Below, piece by piece: positions 9,543-17,262 of a stretch of DNA of 64,000 nucleotides; within the stretch, counting starts at the first letter, position 1, and every line of letters starts with the position of its first letter. The stretch is from Bacteroidia bacterium (GTDB lineage Bacteria > Bacteroidota > Bacteroidia > JADZBD01). Below the pieces are notes generated by a model that was given only the letters and a program-made list of their open reading frames with translations, was not told the origin of the DNA and did not search any database. The stretch spans positions 1 to 64,000 of the forward strand of contig JADZBD010000015.1 in NCBI GenBank assembly GCA_020852255.1, given 5' to 3'. The translations under genes were made by a program, and so were the position numbers.

Positions 9543-10186
9543 TTTTGCAGTAGTAAAAAGGTTGTTGTACCTGATAAAATCATTGCTCCCACAGCAAGCA
9601 GTTTCGATCTTCGCTTTTCTTTTTTTAGCTGCTTGCTGGCTTTGTTCAGTTCGTCTGCCAGTCTGCTTTGCATTACTAAGGATGAATCCGTTACCTGTTT
9701 TAACATGGTAAACGAGCTTTGACAAACAATCATAGCTGAATCCTGGTTAAGGATGACTGTTTTCAGATCGGTAATTTCCGCGTTGCATAAACTGTCCTTT
9801 ACATTTGTTTCCGCAATGAACTCCGTTATCTTCTCCTTCAGCGTATCGCAGTTTGATATAATGGAAATGGTATCGGTCAAGGTTCGGCTGTCTGAAATCA
9901 GGGCCAGTATTTTTCCCTGGATGGATTTTTCCTTCATCCTGGACCGTTCTAATTCCAGGTCAGTCTGCTGAATCCGGCTTTGCAAGGCCATGTTTTTATT
10001 GACCCAATAGCGGATCTGCTCCTGGTAACTGGTTTCGATGGAACTTACCTGCTGTTGCATTTCTTTCACTACAATTTTCGATTCTTTAATTTCCTTTCGG
10101 AAGCCTTCCATTGAATCGAAAAGCAAGTAGGTTGAAATGGCTGAAATAAGTCCGAATAAAAATGTTATGATAATCGTCTTCCTCAT
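9539..10186 (-). CDS. Spanin-like coiled-coil membrane protein
   Basis: 215 residues. The N-terminal membrane helix (IIITFLFGLISAISTYLLF) is followed by a long coiled coil and a second hydrophobic segment at the extreme C-terminus (LLAVGAMILSGTTTFLLL). An N-anchored periplasmic coiled coil in a lysis block resembles i-spanins (Rz) and the unimolecular spanins that bridge both membranes. The start overlaps the stop of the holin-like gene (ATGA). Confidence 0.55.
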   Translation of the reverse strand: MRKTIIITFLFGLISAISTYLLFDSMEGFRKEIKESKIVVKEMQQQVSSIETSYQEQIRYWVNKNMALQSRIQQTDLELERSRMKEKSIQGKILALISDSRTLTDTISIISNCDTLKEKITEFIAETNVKDSLCNAEITDLKTVILNQDSAMIVCQSSFTMLKQVTDSSLVMQSRLADELNKASKQLKKEKRRSKLLAVGAMILSGTTTFLLLQK

Positions 10187-10425
10187 TGTTCTTCGTTTTT
10201 GTTGTTAATGTTTGTTTTTCCTTTCCGCTCGAATGAATAACCGAAACAACCGGCCCCGATGATGCTGACAAAGGAGTAGAACATATATTCGGGAATAGCT
10301 ATCCCGAAAAACTGCTGTGCGATCCAGCTTATGAGTGTAGCGGCCACAAACACAAGTGTTACGACTTCACGCAGACTGTAATTGCCATCCTTGTCGCGTA
10401 TCAGTTGTTTCAGAAATTCATTCAT
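10183..10425 (-). CDS. Holin-like protein with two membrane helices
   Basis: 80 residues from the ATG at 10425, 4 bp after the preceding stop; the longer frame to 10470 overlaps that gene needlessly. Two hydrophobic helices (VVTLVFVAATLISWIAQQFFG and YMFYSFVSIIGAGCFGYSF) and a charged Lys/Asn tail fit a small holin. It sits between the cell-wall enzymes and the spanin-like gene, the usual place for a holin. Confidence 0.6.
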   Translation of the reverse strand: MNEFLKQLIRDKDGNYSLREVVTLVFVAATLISWIAQQFFGIAIPEYMFYSFVSIIGAGCFGYSFERKGKTNINNKNEEQ

Positions 10426-10429
10426 CGGT

Positions 10430-11107
10430 TTAGGCTCTTTCTTCATTCGTGTCATAGTTGATGTAACCAATCAGTCCCAATCCCAGGGTGAATGTTCCGA
10501 CTAAAATTCGCTTGACAGATTCCCGCCTCATCGCCCGAAAGTCCAGGAGCGTATAGGTGAATTGATTTCCGTAAAGCGAGCTGTGTTTTTCGCACAAACT
10601 CATGAAGCGGTCGAAGTCTGCGGCATCCTGGAAAACCTGGCAGCCTGCCGAGAATTTGTCAATGAACTTCGTCTTTCCCTGCGCCAACGCCCGGTGAATA
10701 TTTATCCCGAACAGCCCTGTGTCTTTTCTTCCATTGAAGAAGTCGAGTTTTGCATTTCGGTCATAGTCCCGGATAATGGTGACGGGGGCCGACTGGACAA
10801 GCGCCTTGTATTTCCTCTGGTGAAATCCTATCCTGTACGCATTCACATACTGACCCTGGGCCAGGATAGCCGTTCCCTGTGGTTGCATGGGATTTTGCAG
10901 CCAGTAGGTTCCGGGATCAGTAGTTGCTTTGAAGATGTGATATTCCCATTTGAGTGGTTTACTTTTGTAGAATACGTGAATCTCATCGTCAAAGCGGTTC
11001 GGCTTCGTGCTACGTGTACGCACACCTACAATATTGAGTTCGTAAGGTCGCGTGTGGAGCTTGTACCCGTTACTGCGTAGGATGGATTTTACCCTGGGAA
11101 ATACCAT
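10430..11107 (-). CDS. L,D-transpeptidase (YkuD)-like peptidoglycan enzyme
   Basis: 225 residues from the ATG at 11107, whose TGATG overlap with the amidase stop decides the start; the longer frame to 11149 overlaps 43 bp. The segment GLFGINIHRA followed by KFSAGCQVF matches the His...SxGC arrangement of YkuD-fold L,D-transpeptidases, with Cys as nucleophile. A hydrophobic C-terminal segment (VGTFTLGLGLIGYINY) may anchor it. In a lysis cassette it more likely remodels or cleaves host peptidoglycan than builds cross-links. Confidence 0.65.
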   Translation of the reverse strand: MVFPRVKSILRSNGYKLHTRPYELNIVGVRTRSTKPNRFDDEIHVFYKSKPLKWEYHIFKATTDPGTYWLQNPMQPQGTAILAQGQYVNAYRIGFHQRKYKALVQSAPVTIIRDYDRNAKLDFFNGRKDTGLFGINIHRALAQGKTKFIDKFSAGCQVFQDAADFDRFMSLCEKHSSLYGNQFTYTLLDFRAMRRESVKRILVGTFTLGLGLIGYINYDTNEERA

Positions 11108-11541
11108 CAGGCGGCTTGTTTGAGATCGGGTTCGTAATTGCGGAGCCATTCTCTTACATCGAAAGAAGGACAGGCTTTTTTCACTCCCTGAAAATCTCGG
11201 TGGCCGAGTATCTGAGCCTGGGGATATTTTTCGCTCAGTTCAACCAGCTTGTCGAACATCGCGTGTTTCTGAAGTGTGGAACGGTTGTCCACCGGGTTTC
11301 CGCTCTTATCAATTCCTCCGATATAAGAGATATGCACGGAATCCTGGTTATGGCCATAAGCTCCATAGGAAACTTCCTTTTCGTCCAGGAGTTGCATGAT
11401 TTCCCCGTCACGCAGGATCAGGTAATGGTAGCCTGGCTTATCCCATTTGCGTACTTCTTTCCAGTATTTTTTTATCGCCTCAACTGTGGCTGTCGGCTCT
11501 GTTGCGGTGCAATGCACCACGATGTACTTGATCTTTCTCAT
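11107..11541 (-). CDS. N-acetylmuramoyl-L-alanine amidase (amidase_2/PGRP family), endolysin
   Basis: 144 residues, a single zinc amidase domain like T7 lysozyme. Visible motifs are IVVHCTAT with the first zinc His, the YHYLI region, and ILGHRDF...KKACPSFDV holding the second His and the Cys ligand. It cleaves the MurNAc-L-Ala bond. There is no signal peptide, so release needs a holin or delivery in the virion. It is coupled on both sides (ATGA with the 12.4-kb gene, TGATG with the YkuD-like gene). Confidence 0.92.
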   Translation of the reverse strand: MRKIKYIVVHCTATEPTATVEAIKKYWKEVRKWDKPGYHYLILRDGEIMQLLDEKEVSYGAYGHNQDSVHISYIGGIDKSGNPVDNRSTLQKHAMFDKLVELSEKYPQAQILGHRDFQGVKKACPSFDVREWLRNYEPDLKQAA

Positions 11542-12419
11542 AGGTATTTTATTGTTGAAGTTTTTACAATGAATTTTTGTCCGTTGTTTTCAAAGAGGGT
11601 AAATCCTCCGTTGGTAGCGATCTCTGTTCCCAGGATCATGTTGGCCGGTACTTTCGCTCCCTCACTTGGTGTTCTCCAAACCGTAGTGGCCGTTATGGTC
11701 ATCACTTTGAATCCGCCCAGTCCTGAAAGCGACCATTTGGTTCCATCGTATTTCAGACCCATGCGTGAGAACTCCAGGCGTATCTGCTGCTTTTGACTTT
11801 CGTCCGAGAAGCTGCCGAGCAGTCCATTGACAAGAGTTTGGCTTACTCCGCGAAGCGGGTACTTCTTGAACTCGTTGCTGACGGCTGTGTAATCCTCCTT
11901 GCTTCGCATCTTTTTCAGAGAAGCGATCACACCGCTCAGGTTCTTATTAGCTGCATCTTTATAAAGTGTTTTAGCAAGCTCTGTGGCATTGATGCTCGGA
12001 GTGGATACAAGTACATTGAAGGTTGTTTCGTCAATGGATTCGGGCAGGTTCAGCTTTTTAAGGGCTACAACCATTTCACTTCCGAAATCTCCATCCGCTC
12101 CATAGCGCGGAAGTATCTCTTTCCCATTCTTGGCAATGAGGGCATCCTGCACGGCTTTCACTCTTGCGCCTTTACTTCCTTTCTTCAGAGGGACTTCATC
12201 GTTGCGCTTTGTAGGTTGTGTGAAATATCCCGGCTGAAATGTGCTTTTCTGAGGGACAGGCAGGTTGGTTTCAGGTGGATTGTCCTCTGCATTTTCTTCC
12301 TGCTTGCGCTTACGCTTCTGGTAATAATCCCAGCCGAAATAACTGAGCAGGCCGGTAGCGGCTACGCCCAAGCCGATCATCAGGAACTTCTTTTTCTTAT
12401 TTGGTTTTTCCTTTTCCAT
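11538..12419 (-). CDS. Membrane-anchored peptidoglycan-binding protein with SH3-like tail
   Basis: 293 residues: a basic N-terminus, one membrane helix (12-29), a Pro-rich linker, a PG_binding_1 domain at about 80-138 (KKGSKGARVKAVQDAL, ADGDFGSEMVVALK), a helical segment (145-222) resembling the annexin-like repeats of the next gene, and a beta-rich C-terminus (238-293) that looks SH3b-like. It has no catalytic domain. It could tether virion membrane to cell wall during entry, or hold lysis enzymes at the wall. The stop overlaps the amidase start. Confidence 0.7.
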   Translation of the reverse strand: MEKEKPNKKKKFLMIGLGVAATGLLSYFGWDYYQKRKRKQEENAEDNPPETNLPVPQKSTFQPGYFTQPTKRNDEVPLKKGSKGARVKAVQDALIAKNGKEILPRYGADGDFGSEMVVALKKLNLPESIDETTFNVLVSTPSINATELAKTLYKDAANKNLSGVIASLKKMRSKEDYTAVSNEFKKYPLRGVSQTLVNGLLGSFSDESQKQQIRLEFSRMGLKYDGTKWSLSGLGGFKVMTITATTVWRTPSEGAKVPANMILGTEIATNGGFTLFENNGQKFIVKTSTIKYL

Positions 12420-12420
12420 T

Positions 12421-13107
12421 TTAATGCTGAGGTTTCGAGGTTATTATTTTCATGTAGTCCTTCCAGTCGTCCATTTCATCTTTCAGGTCGTCAAGCATAT
12501 TGCTGTTGTATTCCTTGTAATATGCTTTTGCCGTTTCAACAAATGCGGCCTGGGTTGGCATTTCGGTGAACACCGCTTTAACCGCATCTTCGTCCGTGCC
12601 GGGGAATGGTCCGTAGGTTTTATCGAATGCCGCCTTCATACGCTTCGCCCATTGAGTGTAATTAACTGAAGTGAGTTGCAGCGTTTCTCCTTTTTTTCCT
12701 ATCCTGTCAGGCTTCGCATTTATGATGGCAAGCATCTCGTTGTATTCGGTGCTTTGCAGTTCATCGCTCAAATCCTTGTACATACTGCTGTTGTAAAGTT
12801 TCTGATAGGAACTTGCCACTTTCGTTAAAACCTGCTTGCTTGGAATTGATCTCAACACAACCCGTAGCTTCTCTGTATCGGTTCCGAACCATCCGTCATT
12901 CTCAAAAGCCATTTTTATCTGTTTGGCATAAGTGGCGGGAGAATCTTCGGTAAGCGTTTTTTTCTCCTCACGGTTTGAAACAAGGCTTCGGACAATTTTT
13001 CGTCCCAAAAAGAAAGTACCTACCGTAACGATAACAGTACCACCCGCATAAAGGAGTTTTTCCTTCAGCGTGAATTCTTCCTGCTCCTTATGTTCAGCCG
13101 TCTTCAT
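12421..13107 (-). CDS. Membrane-anchored protein with two annexin-like repeats
   Basis: 228 residues. A membrane helix near 19-35 is followed by two homologous helical repeats, about 60-130 and 153-223. Each carries an annexin-like GTD(T/E) turn (75-78 and 170-173), then a Y(Q/Y)K.(L/E)Y and DL.(D/E)E(L/M) pattern. In annexins the GxGT turn with an acidic residue about 38 positions on binds calcium and membrane; here the spacing looks similar, but this is by eye. The partner gene starts 2 bp downstream. A candidate virion membrane or fusion protein. Confidence 0.6.
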   Translation of the reverse strand: MKTAEHKEQEEFTLKEKLLYAGGTVIVTVGTFFLGRKIVRSLVSNREEKKTLTEDSPATYAKQIKMAFENDGWFGTDTEKLRVVLRSIPSKQVLTKVASSYQKLYNSSMYKDLSDELQSTEYNEMLAIINAKPDRIGKKGETLQLTSVNYTQWAKRMKAAFDKTYGPFPGTDEDAVKAVFTEMPTQAAFVETAKAYYKEYNSNMLDDLKDEMDDWKDYMKIITSKPQH

Positions 13108-13111
13108 TACT

Positions 13112-13294
13112 TTACACTCCCAGGTAGGTCTTTGCCATTGAGGTTTTAATGGGATCGTTCTTTATAATCCAAGCCAGTTTCTCCAGTTCCTTTGCCGTGA
13201 GAAAAGTGGCCAGTACAGAAAGAGCTTTGAGCTTGGTTTCTGCCTCTGCCTGCGTATTGGCAGGCACAGAAAAATCAGAGTTGAATTTTTTCAT
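13112..13294 (-). CDS. Small conserved phage-type protein
   Basis: 60 residues: an N-terminal beta strand (KFNSDFSVPANTQAEAETKL), then helices (SVLATFLTAKELEKLAWIIK and NDPIKTSMAKTYLGV). This layout is familiar from short proteins of Bacteroidota phages, function unknown. Its first 10-15 residues resemble those of the upstream 101-residue protein (both begin K/Q-K-F-N), suggesting common ancestry. The start overlaps the previous stop (ATGA). Confidence 0.55.
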   Translation of the reverse strand: MKKFNSDFSVPANTQAEAETKLKALSVLATFLTAKELEKLAWIIKNDPIKTSMAKTYLGV

Positions 13295-13596
13295 TGCTTT
13301 GATGTTTGAGGTTTAACATTCACTCCGAGCAGTTCAGCGATCACGTCAATGTTCTTTTCGTCCATAACACATTTTTCGATGATGCCAACTACTTTCTCAA
13401 ACTGTCGGAACCCTTTGATGAGGTTTTCTTTCGGGTCGTGTTTCGGGAATTCCGGCTCTTTGATCTTTTCCTGGCCGTACTTTCCGCTCAGAAGCTCAAG
13501 CAGCCCGATGTTTTCTTTGCAGATATGCTCCATGAGCATTTCAGCGATTTCCCTGCTGGGAGCTTCGATGGTGATGGTGTAATTAAACTTTTGCAT
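13291..13596 (-). CDS. Unknown small protein of the structural operon
   Basis: 101 residues, soluble, beginning with a beta-alpha unit (KFNYTITIEAPSREIAEMLM) related to the 60-residue neighbour, then a charged middle and a C-terminal helix. It overlaps the preceding 270-residue gene by 14 bp. No catalytic motif is seen and no function is assigned; co-transcription points to virion assembly. Confidence 0.5.
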   Translation of the reverse strand: MQKFNYTITIEAPSREIAEMLMEHICKENIGLLELLSGKYGQEKIKEPEFPKHDPKENLIKGFRQFEKVVGIIEKCVMDEKNIDVIAELLGVNVKPQTSKQ

Positions 13597-14395
13597 TGGT
13601 TTGTTTTTTTAATGGTTGGATGTTTAATAGTTGGGTTACAGGTATGATGTTCGATTTATCTTTGCTGAATTCGCGGATGACGGAAAGGACCAGGTTGAAC
13701 TCCTCCTCGGTAAAGGAGGCTTTCATGTTCCTGCCCAGACCGATGAAAAACTGATCTTCCTCCGATGCAGCTTCCTCGTCTGATGGTTTCATCTTAAAGC
13801 TGGCCTCCTCCTGGGGCTTCTCATTTCCCGAAAGGGATTTGTCTTCCGATTTTTTTCCAAACAGATGAGGCAGAGCCAGGTCTTTAATGGCTGAGGCTAT
13901 TTCACCCATGCCTTTGGCTTCTGTCAGCTTGGTTTTGGTATCCTCGATGATGTCCTGGAGCTGACCGATGTATTCTTCAGCCTCACTCAGCTTCTCTTTT
14001 GTCGCGGTTAGGTCTTTCTTTACCTGGTCACATTCCCATCGTTCGCGCTCCTGGGAGACTTTTTCGCGTATTTGCTCCTGAATTTCTCCCAATCCGAACC
14101 CGTTTAATGCTCCACGCTTTTCCTCCTCTCCGAAAGTGAAATGATGTCGTCCGGTGATATGGGGTGATGTGGGCGATGCCGTATAGACATTGATGGTGAT
14201 TTTTCGGGTATCGGGATAGATGAATTCCTCGTACCTACTGAACTCATTCAGGTCGGTTGTTCGGTCAACCACTTTCACTCCGTCCACCCATATATCGTAA
14301 TAGGTCGGATTTCCTTTTCGCTCTGCGTTGACCAATGACATCCTGATTCTTTCGATACGGGAATGTTCGTATGTCTGTGTTTGCTCGTTATTCAT
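13583..14395 (-). CDS. Beta-domain plus coiled-coil protein, putative minor virion or scaffold protein
   Basis: 270 residues. Residues 15-90 are beta-rich (YYDIWVDGVKVVDR, KITINVYTA). Residues 105-165 form a coiled coil (QVKKDLTATKEKLSEAEEYI), followed by an acidic disordered stretch and a C-terminal helical segment (SFTEEEFNLVLSVIREFSK). No family was recognised. A coiled coil in a capsid-gene block would suit a scaffolding or spike protein; this is inference from context. Confidence 0.45.
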   Translation of the reverse strand: MNNEQTQTYEHSRIERIRMSLVNAERKGNPTYYDIWVDGVKVVDRTTDLNEFSRYEEFIYPDTRKITINVYTASPTSPHITGRHHFTFGEEEKRGALNGFGLGEIQEQIREKVSQERERWECDQVKKDLTATKEKLSEAEEYIGQLQDIIEDTKTKLTEAKGMGEIASAIKDLALPHLFGKKSEDKSLSGNEKPQEEASFKMKPSDEEAASEEDQFFIGLGRNMKASFTEEEFNLVLSVIREFSKDKSNIIPVTQLLNIQPLKKQTNAKV

Positions 14396-14400
14396 ATTGA

Positions 14401-14721
14401 TTACTTGTGTTTTTTAGGGATGACCTGGATGAAACGGATATGCTTAATCGAATCAGACTTGTTTTTGACCTCTACCAAACCCTGATGCTCATAAAGCATT
14501 TCGTTTACATTGTCGAGGCTCAAGTCAAAAGTTCCCAGCTCCGATTTCACGCTCACGTCCTGGGCTTCTTCAATCAGGATATAGAACTGATTATAGGAAG
14601 GCAGTTCCACCTTCTCCGAAGGCTGAAGTACCAGGTGACGGAAGCGCAGGGAATACCTGTCTCCGTGTCCCAGCTCACGCATTCTGCGGGGTATGTATTC
14701 AAGCGCAAGGTTGACAGTCAT
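14401..14721 (-). CDS. Small beta-rich putative capsid-associated protein
   Basis: 106 residues, almost all predicted beta (YSLRFRHLVLQPSEKVELP, FYILIEEAQDVSVKSELG, HIRFIQVIPKK), compatible with a single jelly-roll or immunoglobulin-like fold. It overlaps the upstream 200-residue gene by 23 bp. No motif was recognised. Size and strand pattern would fit a vertex or cement protein. Confidence 0.45.
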   Translation of the reverse strand: MTVNLALEYIPRRMRELGHGDRYSLRFRHLVLQPSEKVELPSYNQFYILIEEAQDVSVKSELGTFDLSLDNVNEMLYEHQGLVEVKNKSDSIKHIRFIQVIPKKHK

Positions 14722-15301
14722 CGGTTTTTTGCTTTATGATTTCTTCAGCTTCGTACCACACATACACTTTCACTGTGTACTGTGCATCTACATTGAGCCT
14801 TAATCCTGCGGCATCGGTATAGGTTCCCTGGATCACGGTGCAGCATTCATTCACGCATACGACATCTTCTTCTCTGCGATAGCCGTGTGTCCAGGCGCGT
14901 TGACGAAAGGAATTAGTTTGGGAAAAGTTGCCGTAGCCCAGGTTGTTATCCGTGAGCCACACATCTCCGGCATAGAAGATGTTGGCCTGTTCACAGCTTT
15001 GCAGCTTTAGGTAGCCCGCCAGGTAGGTTTCTCCCCAATGGAAATTATGTTGTGCAGAAGGCACTGCAAAAGCACCGAAAGCGGCAAAGGGAGCAAAACC
15101 TTCATCACCCAAACCTTCACTCGGTGCAGCCAGCGAAGGACCTCCGAAACCTCCTCCCGGAGTAATCAGCACGTCCAGATCCTTCACCGTTGTTTCGATG
15201 CCGATAATCCGCTTTGCATCTTCCGGCAGAATGATCTGAAAGGATTTGACTTCTCCTTTCTTCCTCACGGTAACGGGATATATGAGAACTTTTTCTTTCA
15301 T
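14699..15301 (-). CDS. Beta-rich protein with Gly/Ala-rich linker, candidate penton or spike
   Basis: 200 residues: an N-terminal beta segment (1-45), a low-complexity Gly/Ala/Phe/Pro linker (about 49-80, TPGGGFGGPSLAAPSEG), and a C-terminal beta domain with several Cys (VVCVNECCTV, DDCQPC). Two beta domains joined by a flexible linker resemble a capsid-embedded base plus an outer domain. It is coupled to the 127-residue gene by ATGA. Function inferred only. Confidence 0.45.
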   Translation of the reverse strand: MKEKVLIYPVTVRKKGEVKSFQIILPEDAKRIIGIETTVKDLDVLITPGGGFGGPSLAAPSEGLGDEGFAPFAAFGAFAVPSAQHNFHWGETYLAGYLKLQSCEQANIFYAGDVWLTDNNLGYGNFSQTNSFRQRAWTHGYRREEDVVCVNECCTVIQGTYTDAAGLRLNVDAQYTVKVYVWYEAEEIIKQKTDDCQPCA

Positions 15302-15681
15302 GCCATTTCACATTTTTCGCACTCGAAATAGTAGGAGACGCGGTATGGCTGGAAAAAAGCCATCGGATTCTGAGTGTCCTTGTAGTCAATCTTGATGCTC
15401 TTGTTTCCGGGATTCACGTTGCCGAGGTCGTAATACCTTGAACCTACCGGGGCGTTCACACCCGACATGAGCAGTTTGCTCTCGTAGTCGTCCGGAAAAA
15501 TTTCATCGCGGTTGATCTCTATGCGCTGCGATCCCCTGAAGTAGAGCAGATCATCCCGGTCGCTGGTAACTGTCAGGCCCCGGATGGAAACAATGTCCTT
15601 ATCCAGCTCGAATGACTTCGAGAAGATTTTGTCCTGCTGGGTCACTTCGATGTCGAAGCGTTTCTTTACGATCTTATTCAT
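15298..15681 (-). CDS. Beta-rich putative minor capsid protein
   Basis: 127 residues of alternating strands (IVSIRGLTVTSDRDDLLYFR, KSIKIDYKDTQ, YRVSYYFECEKCEM). The CxxC pair near the C-terminus could bind a metal or form a disulphide. It is the first gene after the strong terminator that follows the 242-residue candidate capsid gene, and is coupled to the next gene by ATGA. No family was recognised; a jelly-roll minor capsid protein is possible. Confidence 0.45.
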   Translation of the reverse strand: MNKIVKKRFDIEVTQQDKIFSKSFELDKDIVSIRGLTVTSDRDDLLYFRGSQRIEINRDEIFPDDYESKLLMSGVNAPVGSRYYDLGNVNPGNKSIKIDYKDTQNPMAFFQPYRVSYYFECEKCEMA

Positions 15682-15703
15682 GGTTGATCTTTATTGATTG
15701 TTT

Positions 15704-15742
15704 AAAAAAGGAGCGGGAGGGCATGGCTCCCTCTCCGCTCCT
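15704..15742 (-). terminator. Strong rho-independent terminator after the candidate capsid gene
   Basis: On the minus strand a GC-rich stem (GGAGCGG + GAGGG pairing with CCCTC + CCGCTCC) is followed by six T. It begins 11 bp after the stop of the 242-residue gene. Partial termination here would give a short abundant transcript for that gene. A second small hairpin (CCACGCC...GCGTGG, 15745-15764) overlaps the stop codon. Confidence 0.85.
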
Positions 15743-15753
15743 TGCCACGCGGA

Positions 15754-16482
15754 TTAAGGCGTGGTGATGGTTCCGTGCAGGCCAGCCCATACCTGGGTGT
15801 TGGGCGCGATACCTGCCATTGTGCCAAGCTCAAGGGTCAACTCGATGAGGATGTCATCGTGAATGAGCCTGGGGTTAGCGAGCTTGTAGTAGCCCATCGG
15901 AACGAGGTGGTTGGCTTGTGTTTTAAACACGCTGTTGCTGGTGTCGGGAACGATCTGCTTTTTGTTCGCCTTCAGGTTGAACTCCCCATTAGCAATAGCC
16001 GGGAACAGTTCCACGAAGTTGTAGGGCGTGGACATGATCGCATCCTTACTCGGGTCGGCAGCAACACCGCCCAACAAGATGATCCCGCTTACCAGGAGAG
16101 CCTGGTTCTTGGGCAGCTTCGCATTAGAAATGTTGCGAAGTCCGATCTCTTTGTCATCTTGCGTTTCAAACAGCTTGATCGTTTTGCTTGTCACGGGTTT
16201 GATCGAGTAGATCACCGTGTCGGCCAGGCGCAGTTCGCCTTTAGCCAGGGCGGTTTTGATGTGCGGAGGAAGCTCATTGAAATGTTTCTCCATTTCAGCA
16301 CGGCTACCCTTGCTCGGTGTCGGGTTGGTGGTGAGCTTGTTCAGCGTCCGCATCCTTTTCACAGGATTCATCTTCTGAAGTGCGCCCATTACTTCGCCCA
16401 CGAGTTCATCATTTTCTCCGTCCAGTCCCAGCAACGCTCCCGCGTTGTTGTACTCTTCTGTTGCGTTTAATTCTCCAAACAT
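15754..16482 (-). CDS. Candidate major capsid protein
   Basis: 242 residues with no signal peptide or membrane helix. The N-terminal 65 residues are helical (VMGALQKMNPVKRMRTLNKL); the rest is strand-rich and ends in DILIELTLELGTMAGIAP, then TQVWAGLHGTI. It stands alone between a 130-bp gap and its own strong terminator, as highly expressed capsid genes often do, and lies at the head of the beta-rich gene run. Length is near that of small double jelly-roll capsid proteins such as PM2 P2. No sequence motif proves it, and an HK97 fold is not excluded. Confidence 0.5.
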   Translation of the reverse strand: MFGELNATEEYNNAGALLGLDGENDELVGEVMGALQKMNPVKRMRTLNKLTTNPTPSKGSRAEMEKHFNELPPHIKTALAKGELRLADTVIYSIKPVTSKTIKLFETQDDKEIGLRNISNAKLPKNQALLVSGIILLGGVAADPSKDAIMSTPYNFVELFPAIANGEFNLKANKKQIVPDTSNSVFKTQANHLVPMGYYKLANPRLIHDDILIELTLELGTMAGIAPNTQVWAGLHGTITTP

Positions 16483-16537
16483 GGTTTTTTTGGTTTTTAG
16501 TGGTTATTATTTTCGTTTTGGTCAAGACTCACGCTTA

Positions 16538-16602
16538 ACCCTGCTATTTCAGGGGTCTTTGTAAGCTGTATTTTTCGGGATTTACTTTGCTGCGTATGCA
16601 GC
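16538..16602. other. Two small hairpins in the gap upstream of the candidate capsid gene
   Basis: CCCTG/CAGGG arms (16539-16554) and GCTGC/GCAGC arms with a GTAT loop (16589-16602) lie in the 131-bp gap before the 242-residue gene. Neither has a T run in the gene direction. They may be RNA processing or stabilising structures. No TAnnTTTG box was found in the gap. Confidence 0.3.
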
Positions 16603-16613
16603 CAATTCAATTT

Positions 16614-17228
16614 TTAGTAGTTCGTATCGCGTGGATCAATCTCGCCCATAAGGGTTCCCATGTTTTTCTGCTGAAAGGATTCTCCGCTTTCAACTACCTG
16701 CTTTTCCAACCTGTCCAGGGCAGTGAGATCAAGGTCCTTTCCCTGACCAAGCTCTTTGTTATCCGGGTAAGTGAAATATTGCACTTCACCTACGCCATTA
16801 GTGGCTTCTTTCTTTTCTTCTTTCTTCTTCATCACCTTATCCAGATAGAGTTTTTGGGAGAAGGTATCTTTGAATGCCACTACGCGATCCTTCGCGCCCT
16901 CGATCATGCCCTCCAGTCCTTCTTTCTGCGTTCCCTTCATTTCGGTGTTGCTTTGCTGAAAGCCATTTGCGGCCATCATGCCCACTCCGAATATGGAAGC
17001 GAGGCGGCTTTTGTAGTAGTGTCCGAGGCCGGTTATTGCTGCCCCTACGATCAGTGATGCCCTTCCGATTGCGGAACCGGCAACGCCTCCCGCCACCACG
17101 CCCACCACTACATCTTTCAGCGTTTCGATAGCGGAGTTCTTTGCATCGCCCTTCGTCTCCAGGTCTGCGGTAATGGAACCGAGTAGGGATTTTTTTTGGG
17201 CGGCTCGTTGATAAGAATTTTTGCTCAT
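16614..17228 (-). CDS. Glycine-rich membrane protein
   Basis: 204 residues. Residues about 37-110 hold a Gly/Ala-rich hydrophobic block (VVVGVVAGGVAGSAIG, SLIVGAAITGLGHYY, IFGVGMMAANGF) typical of glycine-zipper membrane proteins; the remainder is charged and helical. In membrane-containing viruses, similar small proteins sit in the internal lipid layer. It lies just upstream of the candidate capsid gene. No family was recognised. Confidence 0.5.
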   Translation of the reverse strand: MSKNSYQRAAQKKSLLGSITADLETKGDAKNSAIETLKDVVVGVVAGGVAGSAIGRASLIVGAAITGLGHYYKSRLASIFGVGMMAANGFQQSNTEMKGTQKEGLEGMIEGAKDRVVAFKDTFSQKLYLDKVMKKKEEKKEATNGVGEVQYFTYPDNKELGQGKDLDLTALDRLEKQVVESGESFQQKNMGTLMGEIDPRDTNY

Positions 17229-17262
17229 TGCTTTTTTTGTTTAATTGGTTTATGATTTACTT

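Noticed and set aside
15754-16470. Antisense frame of similar length opposite the candidate capsid gene
   Set aside because: It lies entirely within the sense gene, and the terminator and operon direction support the minus strand.
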